From Sphaerolaimus hirsutus (lineage: Eukaryota > Nematoda > Chromadorea > Monhysterida > Sphaerolaimidae): a DNA stretch of 64,000 nucleotides. A model generated the notes under the pieces. The model did no database searches. It had not been told where the DNA came from and was given only the letters and a program-made list of their open reading frames with translations. Where the stretch lies: positions 11,659,504 through 11,723,503 of the forward strand of contig OZ038460.1 in assembly GCA_964036195.1 (NCBI GenBank), written 5' to 3'. Shown piece by piece: positions 11,947 through 20,739 of this stretch. Position numbers and translations under genes: made by a program. Position 1 is the stretch's first letter, and every line of letters starts with the position of its first letter.

Positions 11947-12153
11947 ATGGATTATCCCACTTACGACATTTTTTCGTTGTGCATTAATAATACGTGTGCT
12001 TCTTACGCTTTGGATATCAACGTCATTTTCGTTTACTATACGCTCTTTTTGCTGATGGGATTATTGTTCACGTGCTTATTTGTTTCGCTAATTGCTGTGT
12101 GTTTCCCCGTTCGTGGAGGTGGTTTTGGGATTTCGGTAGAGTTCGCTGAGTAA
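11947..12153 (+). CDS. U3-encoded small membrane protein, 68 aa
   Basis: ORF starting at ATG in a good context (ATC ATG G) within U3. Predicted product: a short polar N-terminus with an N-x-T sequon (in INNT), one strongly hydrophobic segment at about residues 25-53, and a short Gly-rich tail ending in FAE. Equivalent ORFs of identical length occur in the other three LTRs (27254, 33842, 49137). Between the copy 1 and copy 2 LTR types I count five synonymous and one conservative (V/I) change, which suggests selection on the protein. In this LTR a Thr replaces the Ala seen in the other three. From the LTR promoter it would lie at the 3' end of the genomic RNA, like U3 genes of some retroviruses (MMTV sag). 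Function unknown. Confidence 0.6.
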   Translation: MDYPTYDIFSLCINNTCASYALDINVIFVYYTLFLLMGLLFTCLFVSLIAVCFPVRGGGFGISVEFAE

Positions 12154-12473
12154 AATTTGAATCGCCCGCCATTTTTTTCGCGCTAAAACAAGTTTTTACA
12201 GTATCTCGTGTGTTTTTCCTGTTTTTTTTATTCTTGTCGCATTCGTTCATTTTCTTATTCTTCTATTTTTATCCTCGCTCTTGTTCCCAACCCGATTTTT
12301 GGCGCGTGAATTCTTTGTGTTTTTGTGTAGTTGATCGACGTATCCTGTAAACTGACGCCGTGAATAATTTTAGGTATGCCCGTTTTAAAATTCCGTGTGT
12401 CCGTAAAGTCGTTTGTAAGCATGCTTCTCGTGGTATGTGGAAGTGTTGTCTGGACTTGGCTTATGTTGTTGCG

Positions 12474-12514
12474 TATAAAAGCGTACCGTAATTTAGAGTA
12501 GGGGTCGATTCAGT
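12474..12514 (+). promoter_or_regulatory. LTR core promoter (TATA + initiator)
   Basis: TATAAAAG at 12474-12481 followed by TCAGTC at 12510, a spacing slightly longer than usual for a TATA box and start site. The same pair occurs in the other LTRs (TATA at 27782, 34368 and 49663). The inferred RNA start near 12512 marks the U3/R border. Confidence 0.6.
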
Positions 12515-12643
12515 CGAAATTGCTTCGGTTTCATTTTCTTGGAGTTTTTTCGAAGGTTTTGTGCCGCTGGTTAGAAACTCGCTCTCAGTGTGTTCCCTGT
12601 GTTCTATCTGAATGTGTGAATTCTGAGTCTAAAAATCGCCTAA

Positions 12644-12649
12644 AATAAA
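12644..12649 (+). terminator. LTR polyadenylation signal AATAAA
   Basis: AATAAA inside TAAAATAAAATC, about 130 bases after the predicted start site, so that R would contain the signal and the 3' LTR copy (near 27952) would end the transcript. The next good candidate is much further away. Confidence 0.5.
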
Positions 12650-12942
12650 ATCTCTTCTAAAAACTTCGGACCCCTTGGTGTAAATTAGACATTCAACTAA
12701 TTACTGGTGCGTTGATAAAAACGCCATTCGCTAAAAAGCTAACTTAATTGACGTAGCGTACACCTGTGATATTCACTTCGGTGAATTCACCATTGTGCGT
12801 TGCGAATTCAATCGGTAGTCGCTTTTCCGTTGCCTTACTTTGTCACTCATCCAACGAGTAGGTGTGAGATCGGTAAAACTTGGCAGTTTGCCATAGTGGA
12901 ATTTGGTTGAGTAAAAAGTAGCTGGTGAAAATTCATGACAAC

Positions 12943-12958
12943 TGGTAGCAGCGAGTGG
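12943..12958 (+). other. Primer-binding site, initiator tRNA-Met type
   Basis: TGGTAGCAGCGAGTGG starts 2 bases after the 5' LTR. Its complement would be a tRNA 3' end with CCA, discriminator A and an acceptor strand pairing with 5' AGCAGCG. tRNAs that begin with A are essentially the eukaryotic initiator Met tRNAs, so tRNAi-Met is the likely primer. Identical in copy 2 (34837-34852). Confidence 0.8.
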
Positions 12959-13465
12959 TTTGTTTAATATTCCCAGTGAGTTCAGGCGACTGATCACCGT
13001 TTGACAATCGCTGGTGAGAACAAACAAACCACCGCCCGGCTGGAGGAACGGAAGGCTACCCGATCGACGCAACCGATAAGCACGGATATTTTTGTTTTGG
13101 GACGTGAAACTGACGAAATTATTAGTGGGCAAAAAAGGGAAAAGCGGAAAAGTAAGAAAAAATCGAAATCGGTTCAGTTCAGTACGGACGCGCACTGTTC
13201 TGAACCGGGAACCGCTGAGTTGAGTGACGAACCTAACGACTTTGACGTCAACTGCTGGGTGGACGCGGAAGGACCGGTCCCTGAAAGAGGTGCGGAGGAG
13301 CCATTCCCGACCTTTGAGCAAGGCAAGCCAAGTGCGGGTGCGGAGGTGCCATTCCCGACCGCAGGGCAAAGTAAGTTAGGGCACCGAAGCGCGAGTGCCG
13401 GGTACCGAAGCGCGAGTACCCAGTCGTCGAGTGAGTGTGTGCTTTTCCGGTATTCTACTTTGAGT
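12959..13465 (+). promoter_or_regulatory. Leader with candidate splice donor and acceptor
   Basis: The frame of gag is open upstream to 13001 but contains no ATG, and of eight differences from copy 2 about six change the amino acid, so it does not behave as coding. A good donor consensus (TGGTGAGA, GT at 13014-13015) lies near its start. A motif TTTTCCGGT..TCTACTTTGAG at 13442-13464 ends 1 base before the gag ATG and is nearly repeated before the helicase ATG. This would fit an intron or a trans-splice acceptor, an inference from sequence only. Confidence 0.45.
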
Positions 13466-16400
13466 ATGGCGCATGCGAGCGGTAGTGGTGTGAACACGGG
13501 TCCCGATGTGGTGCAATTGTTGATTCAAGCGAAAAATTTGACTTTGAATCAAATTAATTCGTCGATAGTGGGGAATTCGGTTCAGGGGTCAGAATGGAAC
13601 CTTAGTCAGGTTGTGACTCAAACGGTGAGTATTGCCGCTTATTTGTATAATCAGCGACCCATGAGTTCTTTGGAAAATGGGAACATGAGTGATAATGACG
13701 AAAAATTAGTGTCATTAGTAAAGTTAGGTGTTGACTGCTATAATTTGCGAAATGATGTGAGTCAAATTGCGGACGCGATTAATGCATTTGCCGAGTATAT
13801 TCATTTAGAAAAGCCTGACATGCAAGCGATTAATTCCCTAATTAGCGCTGTTTCTAATTCGGGAGGGTGCTCTACCGCTACCACACCACCTATACCTGCT
13901 GTGAGTATGATTGCTACTAGTAGGGAGGGTTATGCTGCTGCCATGACCGCGCTTACTGGACAGGTGATACCATTTAAGGGGCGCGCTGATGATAAATTTG
14001 CTGATTGGCGTAAAAATTGGGACGCAGTTTGTGAGGCGTTGCAAATTCCGACGGATGAGCGAAAATCGCTGCTTCCGGTTTATTTGCGTGACAGCGCGCG
14101 TTCGATTTACATGTCGCATAAGAGTGAATTGATCAATTTGGATTATGAGGAGTTCATGGATGCTTTGGAACGTTATTATACCAACCCCATTTCGGAGCAT
14201 CATGCGCAAAGGGAAGTAATTAGTAGTGAGCAGGGCGAAGATGAAGATGTGTTAAATTGGTCAGTGCGGCTGGAGAAGATTATAAAACGCGCCTTTCCGA
14301 AACTTTCAAAACTTGAACGCGAAAAGATGGCAGTGGCAAAATTTGTTAGTGGATTGTATCCCGACATTCGTAGGAATGTATCTATTACTGCTGGGGCTAA
14401 GTTTCAAGATGTAGTTAATAATGCGCGCACGCAAGAAAGTTTTCTGGAAATTGATAAGGACAAAGTGGGTGGTAAGAAAAAGTCAAAATCCAACGCTGAA
14501 TTAGTTTCAGAAGCCACCAATTCGGTAATCGAGCGAATTTTTGCTTTAGGGGGTGCGGGCGCTTTCGGAAATTCCCCGCCCGTTCCGGCGGCGGCGGAAA
14601 ATCCAAAGTTTGAGGAACAGCGAGTGAAATTGGAAGAACTTTCTAGGCAATTAGAGGATAAGGATAAGCGTTTAGTTGACTTGGAAAAACAATTGATAGG
14701 TAACAATGCTGCGAAACCAGTTTCCAAATTTAGGCCGCGTAAATTTGATGAGGGCTGTTATGAATGTGGGGCAGATGATCACTTTCGCTCTGATTGTCCT
14801 AAATTGACAGAAGAGGAAAGAGCGCGCTTTAGAAATTTTCGGCGCGGGCCGCCGCAGCGACCAATGAATAATTTTAGAGGTCCAGCGAACATGATGCGCT
14901 CTGCACAGCAACCTGTATATCCCATGCAAGCGGCGCCTTACCTGTATTATCCCCCTCCCGCGCAAGTGTCAACTACTAGTTGGTCTCCAGTGCAACAAGT
15001 TCAATCATCGCAAATGGCCATTGCGGCCCCTCCGTCAACTGAATTGACTGCGTTAAATCCGACGCGCGTGTCCGCGAACTCAGTGAATCATGCACGCTGC
15101 GTGCAGGAAAGTAAGGAATATGTGCGCATGATTAGGGTTTTACCAGGTCTTGAAAGTTCGGATGAGGAAGCAGAGGATCCATGCAATCCGCCTGAAATAA
15201 CGCCGCAAGAACATCAATTCATGCTTGAAAGAGAGGCTTGGATTATGCCTTGGGTTTATGCGCGTTCGTTAGATAGCATGATATTTCGAACTAAGTGGTG
15301 GGCTCAATTGCAACACATGGGTTTGCAGGGGTTAAATATTAGCGGGTTTTGTGAGCATGCTGATGAGCATCCGCATGACGACCCTGAGGACACGTTGACG
15401 TATGTTAAGTTAGCAGCGCTGTTAGAATTGACCATGCATACGTTTAGGTGTGAACCGCCGGACATTAGTTTGTCGCGAACGTCATCTGACTCTGAGTTGT
15501 ATGTGTTGTCTGATTATTGTGAAGCGAGCGTGCCAACTTTGTACCGAACGTGGTCGGAACCGAGTATGTTGCCCAGTGTGTTGAACCGTGTGTTTTTCCT
15601 GTGCTGTCTATTTACGTTTTTTGCAAGTGCTGACGCCCTGGGTGTTCCAAGTGGTGGCGTTGTTAAGAAAAAAGGAGTGTCAGATGAGTGGATTTTGACC
15701 GTGCGAAATTTTCTTGAGGGATTTATCGCTGGAATGTGCACTTCCGTGTTTTTGAGATATATTCTGCCCGCTTTGTGTGAACTGGTGTTGTATTTAGTGT
15801 GCGCAGTGTGTGATTGGATAAAATTGAGAGTGTTGCGGTTTCAATTAAATCGCATGCAAGCGATAGAAAATAGGCGCAATCCTGCAAGGGGTGCGACCCC
15901 CGTGACACCGCCGCAAAAGTTAAATCCAGTTAGCATTGACAGTTCAGGGTATAGCGCCGATATTGAAGAAACGCCAGTGAGTAGATTTAAGCGTTTGCCG
16001 CCGCTGCGCGTTCCTAAAGGTTCTGCCGTCATGGAAAAGGTGAATGTAGTCACGCTGACCAGTGAAGAAATTGCGAACATCAAAAGTATTACGGCTAAGC
16101 GTAAAGAACTCGTGCCAATTTACTATAGTCCGTCGATTACGGTAGAAATTGAGGGGAATGAATACAAAAGGTGTCTGTTGGACACAGGTGCGATGAGGTC
16201 ATTGTGCAGCCCGCTGGTGTTGGCTAGGCATCGAAATAATTGCATAGCGTTTGATGAAGTCACGCCTGTGGGGGGATTGCAAAGCGCGTCTCAATGCAAA
16301 TTGCAAATTGAGGGTCAGTTGGAACTTCAAGTGATGATTACCGGGAAAGCGTTTTCTATTGTGTTTCAGGTGATTAGCGGTTTGTCGGACGACATTTTAT

Positions 16401-17392
16401 TGGGCGCTGATGTGTTAAGGCATATGGTTATTGATATGCCTGCGCGTGAGTTGCGAATTGAGAGTGGTGATGCGCGTAAAAAGTTGATCGTGCCTTTTGA
16501 CAACCTGCCGCCTGTAGTGCAAGAACGGCATGTTTATGCAGTTGTGACTGAACCGACTGAAATTAAGCCGCGGCATGAAACGATAATTAGTGCGAAATTA
16601 TCTGAACCAATTGATGAATTGACGTTTGCGATTGAGCCTTTGAACGAATTTCATGTGACAACGGGTGTGTTTGCAGCTAATGCTGTTTATGAAAGCGCGA
16701 GTGAATTGTTTCCGGTGAGGTGTGTTAATGTGACTGAAGTGCCAGTAAAGTTGCAGGTGGGCCAGAAAATTGCCATCGTAGAGCCAGTGGAGTGTGTTTT
16801 ACAAGTGCGTCGAGGTGATCCGCCTGCTGAGTGGGTGCGAGAGTGCCGCGAGCGTGATATGAGTTTTACCGATACTATACTTGAAACTAGTGAGGAAAGA
16901 GTACCAACGGAGGGCACTGTACCTTCAAAAGCGGCGAATACAACTATGAAAGTGGTTTGTGCTGATGGGAGGGAAATGGATTTTGAGGTACCGGTTGAAT
17001 TGGACGAAATTAAGCGCCAGCAATTAAAAGAGTTAATTTTGACTCATCAGGATGCCTTCGCCAGGGATAAGTATGATTTGGGATACAGTGAATTGGTTGA
17101 TTATCGACTTCAATTGACTAGTAAAATTCCGGTCGCGTGTCGAATGTATAGGTTGAGTTTGGATGACCAGCAGTACTTAGAAAAGCATTTAAGTTGCTTG
17201 CTCGAGCATGACGTCATTGAACACAGTACGAGTCCGTACTGCGCGCCGACATTAGTTGTTACTAAGCCGGATGGTGCCAAGCGCATGGTGATAGATTATC
17301 GACGATTAAATGCAGTAGTTCACGCTCCCCAATTTCCGCTGCCCAGATTAGACGATACAATAGAGTCATTGCACAGTTGCAAATATTTTTAG
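13466..17392 (+). CDS. Gag-Pol, first part (gag, protease, N-terminal RT)
   Basis: 1308 codons from the first in-frame ATG (the frame is open upstream but lacks ATG). Retrotrans_gag-like helical region at about residues 150-330. A CCHC zinc knuckle C431-C434-H439-C444. Then a Pro/Gln-rich and acidic insert with a signal-like hydrophobic stretch (about 705-726) and a second longer hydrophobic stretch (about 753-790). Aspartic protease motif DTGA at 906-909, with ILLGAD downstream. The N-terminal part of a Ty3/gypsy reverse transcriptase ends at the stop TAG 17390-17392, just before the RT catalytic blocks, which continue in the +1 frame. Hydrophobic segments between nucleocapsid and protease are unusual. 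Copy 2 (35360-39286) is the same length and ends at the same place. Confidence 0.9.
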   Translation: MAHASGSGVNTGPDVVQLLIQAKNLTLNQINSSIVGNSVQGSEWNLSQVVTQTVSIAAYLYNQRPMSSLENGNMSDNDEKLVSLVKLGVDCYNLRNDVSQIADAINAFAEYIHLEKPDMQAINSLISAVSNSGGCSTATTPPIPAVSMIATSREGYAAAMTALTGQVIPFKGRADDKFADWRKNWDAVCEALQIPTDERKSLLPVYLRDSARSIYMSHKSELINLDYEEFMDALERYYTNPISEHHAQREVISSEQGEDEDVLNWSVRLEKIIKRAFPKLSKLEREKMAVAKFVSGLYPDIRRNVSITAGAKFQDVVNNARTQESFLEIDKDKVGGKKKSKSNAELVSEATNSVIERIFALGGAGAFGNSPPVPAAAENPKFEEQRVKLEELSRQLEDKDKRLVDLEKQLIGNNAAKPVSKFRPRKFDEGCYECGADDHFRSDCPKLTEEERARFRNFRRGPPQRPMNNFRGPANMMRSAQQPVYPMQAAPYLYYPPPAQVSTTSWSPVQQVQSSQMAIAAPPSTELTALNPTRVSANSVNHARCVQESKEYVRMIRVLPGLESSDEEAEDPCNPPEITPQEHQFMLEREAWIMPWVYARSLDSMIFRTKWWAQLQHMGLQGLNISGFCEHADEHPHDDPEDTLTYVKLAALLELTMHTFRCEPPDISLSRTSSDSELYVLSDYCEASVPTLYRTWSEPSMLPSVLNRVFFLCCLFTFFASADALGVPSGGVVKKKGVSDEWILTVRNFLEGFIAGMCTSVFLRYILPALCELVLYLVCAVCDWIKLRVLRFQLNRMQAIENRRNPARGATPVTPPQKLNPVSIDSSGYSADIEETPVSRFKRLPPLRVPKGSAVMEKVNVVTLTSEEIANIKSITAKRKELVPIYYSPSITVEIEGNEYKRCLLDTGAMRSLCSPLVLARHRNNCIAFDEVTPVGGLQSASQCKLQIEGQLELQVMITGKAFSIVFQVISGLSDDILLGADVLRHMVIDMPARELRIESGDARKKLIVPFDNLPPVVQERHVYAVVTEPTEIKPRHETIISAKLSEPIDELTFAIEPLNEFHVTTGVFAANAVYESASELFPVRCVNVTEVPVKLQVGQKIAIVEPVECVLQVRRGDPPAEWVRECRERDMSFTDTILETSEERVPTEGTVPSKAANTTMKVVCADGREMDFEVPVELDEIKRQQLKELILTHQDAFARDKYDLGYSELVDYRLQLTSKIPVACRMYRLSLDDQQYLEKHLSCLLEHDVIEHSTSPYCAPTLVVTKPDGAKRMVIDYRRLNAVVHAPQFPLPRLDDTIESLHSCKYF

Positions 17393-20195
17393 CAGTGTCG
17401 ATATCAATCAAGCGTTTTACAACATTGCGCTGCATCCGGATGATAGACATATTACGTCGTTTCGTAATTGTTTTGGTCAATTTCAAATGAAACGTTTGCC
17501 GATGGGATTAAAGTGTTCTCCGGCTTTAGCGCAGCGCTGTTTTGAAGTTACAATGGCTGGATTATTGCATCGAAATGTGTTGGTATATATAGATGATTTG
17601 CTCATTTACAGTAGATCATGGGAAGATCATTTGAGTGATATAAGCCAGGTTTTGTCGCGTTTGATAAGTAGTAGTTTTAAAATACACCCAAAAAAGTGTT
17701 TTTTCGCGCGCACAACTGCTGTTAAATTCCTGGGTTATATGGTAGGGCGTGAAGGGATTTGTATACCGGATGACAAGCGAAAGTATTTGAGTGATTGGCC
17801 GCTACCTGTATGTGTGCGTGAAGTTAAAGCGTTCCTAGGCGCTGTTGGGTTTTTCCGGAGATTAATTCATAAATGTGCTGAATATGCCGCTCCCTTGTCT
17901 AATTTAACTCGAACAAAAACTGAATTAGGAACTGAAAAGTATAGCGGAAGTACTCCCGTAGATTTAAATGCGAACCCCGCCGCTTTGGAAGCTTTTAATA
18001 AGTTGAAAGTGATGGTGGCTGAGAGTCCCTGTATACAGTATCCTGATCCCAGTAAACCGTTCATAATTATTACCGATGCTTCTAAAGTTGCATTAGCTGG
18101 CATTTTAGTACAACGCGCTGAACCTGCCGCCGCTTTGCATGCGTGTTCATTTTATAGTCGAAAACTTTCTGAAGCGCAATCCCGATGGCCTGCAATTACG
18201 CAAGAAGCATGTGCTATTTTTGAGAGCATACGCAATTGGCATTGTTATTTAGCGGGCCGGCCGTTTGAAGTTTGGACTGATGCGAAAAGTATTTCATGGG
18301 TAAAAAATCCAAATTTGGAAACCCATCCCCATACGGGTTTGCACCGATTTGCGCTTGCTATTCAATCATATCAAGTTACTTTTAAGCATTTGCGTGGGAA
18401 AAGTAACGAATTGGCTGATGCTTTGTCGCGCCGGCGTGATGCACCCGTTGAATTTGATGAGCGTGTTAATTTGGACGAAGCATTTGAAGAATATGCATTT
18501 GATATACCTGTTGATGAATTGGCGAGAATTTTGACTGAGGAAATGGCGTTGTTAACATCTGAGGAACATTTGGCTTGTCAAGCGGTAGCTAAGGCCATGG
18601 CGCGATTGGCTGCTGCTCAAAATTGGCTGAAACATGCGAAAATGAAGTCTTTGGAACCGTCAGTTACGGTAGCTGCTGAACCGCCAGTGGCAAGCGTTGC
18701 TACTGTGCGGGCGCCGCATCCAATGACAATGCGTGTGCGAAGTAAAATGAAGGCGGAGTCCAATTCTGAAAGTGCTTTGAAATCGCCGCCCAAAAGTGAC
18801 GATGCGCCTAAATTAATGGCTGGTGGCCGCTGTTCTGTTCAATTAATTAAGAAACCGGAAAAACTCGATGCTTTACCTCCTCCCATTACTCCAATTGAAG
18901 AGTTGTCGCGTTTGCAAAAAGAAGAACCGTATATAATTACAATTCGTCGCATGTGCGAGGAATCTACTTTGCGTAGGGCCCCACCGTTTTTCATTGATCA
19001 ATTTGATGTGGTCAGGCGTGATGCAGACCCGTCAATATTAGTGGGTGAAAGGAAATACGACCCTGCATGCATTCCCCAGTCACTAGTTGTCACTGTGTTA
19101 GAATTGGCTCATAATCATCCCACTGCTGGACATTTAGGTGTGATGAAAACGTTTGAAAGATTGCGCGAATTTGCTTGGTTTACAAATATGCGTCCAGAAT
19201 GTGCTAGATGGGTTTCTACTTGCCCTTCGTGCAACGCGAAGAAAGGATTGCGCCGCTCGATGAAAACTCAAATTCAGAGCCGGAAAATCGCTAAGTTTCC
19301 TGGTGATTTTATTGCGATTGATGCAGTAGGGCCATTGCCAATTACCGAAAAAAGGAATGTGCATGTATTGGTATTTGTGGATCAATGTACGCGTTTTGGT
19401 TTAGCAGTGCCCGTTCCTAATTTGAAGCAAGATACTGTGGCTATTGCGTTTTTGCAACATGTGTTACCGATTTTTGGTGTGCCCGCTGTAATCTTATCTG
19501 ACAATGCACCAAGCTTCATTGGCGGCATTTTTGCGGAATTGCTGCGTTATCTAAATACAGTGCAGCATAAGTGTTTCAATTATACGCCAAAGGGGAATGG
19601 TTTGGTTGAGCGTAGGAATGGCGTCTTAATGGAAATAATTTCGCACTATGTGAATGGCTCGCATTCGGATTAAGACAAACACTTAGGCGCCGCTGTCTAT
19701 GCGTATAATACGTCTATGCACCCCTCTATGAAAGTGACGCCATATGCGTTGCTATTTGGATCAAATTCTCCATCACTTTGGGAGCGTATGATCGAGCCGA
19801 CGGGAAATGGCACCGATAAGACCGATAAGCCGATGGCGTACAGTCCTTTTGTGTCAAATTTAGACGCGCGACTTTCGGACGTCCGCACGGCCGCGCATTC
19901 GGCTTTACAGCGCGCGCAAGAAAAAGAGTGTTTTTATGCAAATCGCAGTGCGCGTCACTTGAATTTGAAGCCCGGTCAATCAGTTCGTGTTTATTCGCCC
20001 CGAATTCTTCGAAAGTTAGGCCGCGTTAAGAAATTCACGCATCATTATATTGGCCCGTATGAATGTTTAGATTATGTGCATCCCATTGTGACCGTGTTTA
20101 ATAGGTTGTCTAAGAAAACTTATACCGTTCATGCTGATCGCGTTAAATTGACAAATGAGCCAGTTAATCCCACTTATTCGCAGATTTTCGGTTAA
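17388..20195 (+). pseudogene. Pol, second part (RT, RNase H, integrase), broken
   Basis: Continues RT in the frame +1 to gag. Contains the YIDD catalytic box (near 17586), RNase H with its TDAS and DALS signatures, an HHCC zinc-binding domain, a D,D35E integrase core and a GPY/F-type C-terminal module. A stop codon at 19671-19673 interrupts the integrase just after the catalytic glutamate region, where copy 2 has a Trp codon. The frame then resumes to TAA at 20193-20195. So this copy cannot make full integrase without readthrough. The RT frame change at 17387-17390 is shared with copy 2. Confidence 0.9.
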
Positions 20196-20739
20196 AAACC
20201 CTGAGATTTTCCGCTCTTCAACCTAAAGTGCTTCAAGTCAATTATTCCGTTCGAAAATTCAATTAAAATTTATTTTTATTTTTATTTGGATTATTCGCGT
20301 TTAATTCTGACCGTCAATTCGTGGTGAGTTCGGGGTTGCAAATTTGGTATTTTTGATTGTGCGCAAGGTAATTTTGAGGTAAAAAGTTGTCTTTTATGTA
20401 AAAGGTAAAGGTAAAGGTAAAGCGCGAAAATTTTATCGGTGTTATTAATTGTTCGTTTCTAATTATCGCCGCAAGTTTAATTCGTTAGTTGTTCATACCA
20501 TTGCATTTATTTCGTTCTAAATTTGTTCTTTAATTTCATTCTCATTTTCGCCCATTTCGCAACAAAATAAAAATTATTTTTGGCGCAATACGTTCAACGT
20601 AGTGCGTTGAAAATAATTCGCAACTTTTCAATTAGGGTGTCGCTCAGACCTTCGTGCATTTCGGTGCCGACATTCTGGGTGGCGCATTTTAAGTAGCAAT
20701 AAGTTGTGTTTTCCGGTGCTCTACTTTGAAGTGTGAAAT
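20196..20739 (+). promoter_or_regulatory. Pol-helicase spacer with repeated acceptor-like motif
   Basis: Non-coding, AT-rich, with indels relative to copy 2 and a GGTAAA tandem run near 20400. At 20705-20729 the motif TGTGTTTTCCGGTGCTCTA then CTTTGA repeats the one before gag. It is followed by AG and, 7 bases later, the helicase ATG at 20740. A role as a cis- or trans-splice acceptor for a helicase mRNA is plausible; an IRES-like or subgenomic role cannot be excluded. Confidence 0.4.

Larger units (their letters stand above)
10299..12940 (+). repeat. 5' LTR, copy 1
   Basis: Long terminal repeat of 2642 bp with TG...CA ends. A TATA box at 12474-12481, an initiator-like TCAGT at 12510-12514 and an AATAAA at 12644-12649 suggest U3 of about 2.2 kb, R starting near 12512, and U5 up to 12940. 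The long U3 holds a 68-codon ORF. A minus-strand open frame (11104-11382) is present in all LTRs but its differences between copies are mostly amino-acid changing, so I do not call it a gene. Confidence 0.96.

Noticed and set aside
13001-13465. N-terminal extension of Gag starting at TTG
   Set aside because: No ATG in frame and non-synonymous differences dominate; start placed at 13466.
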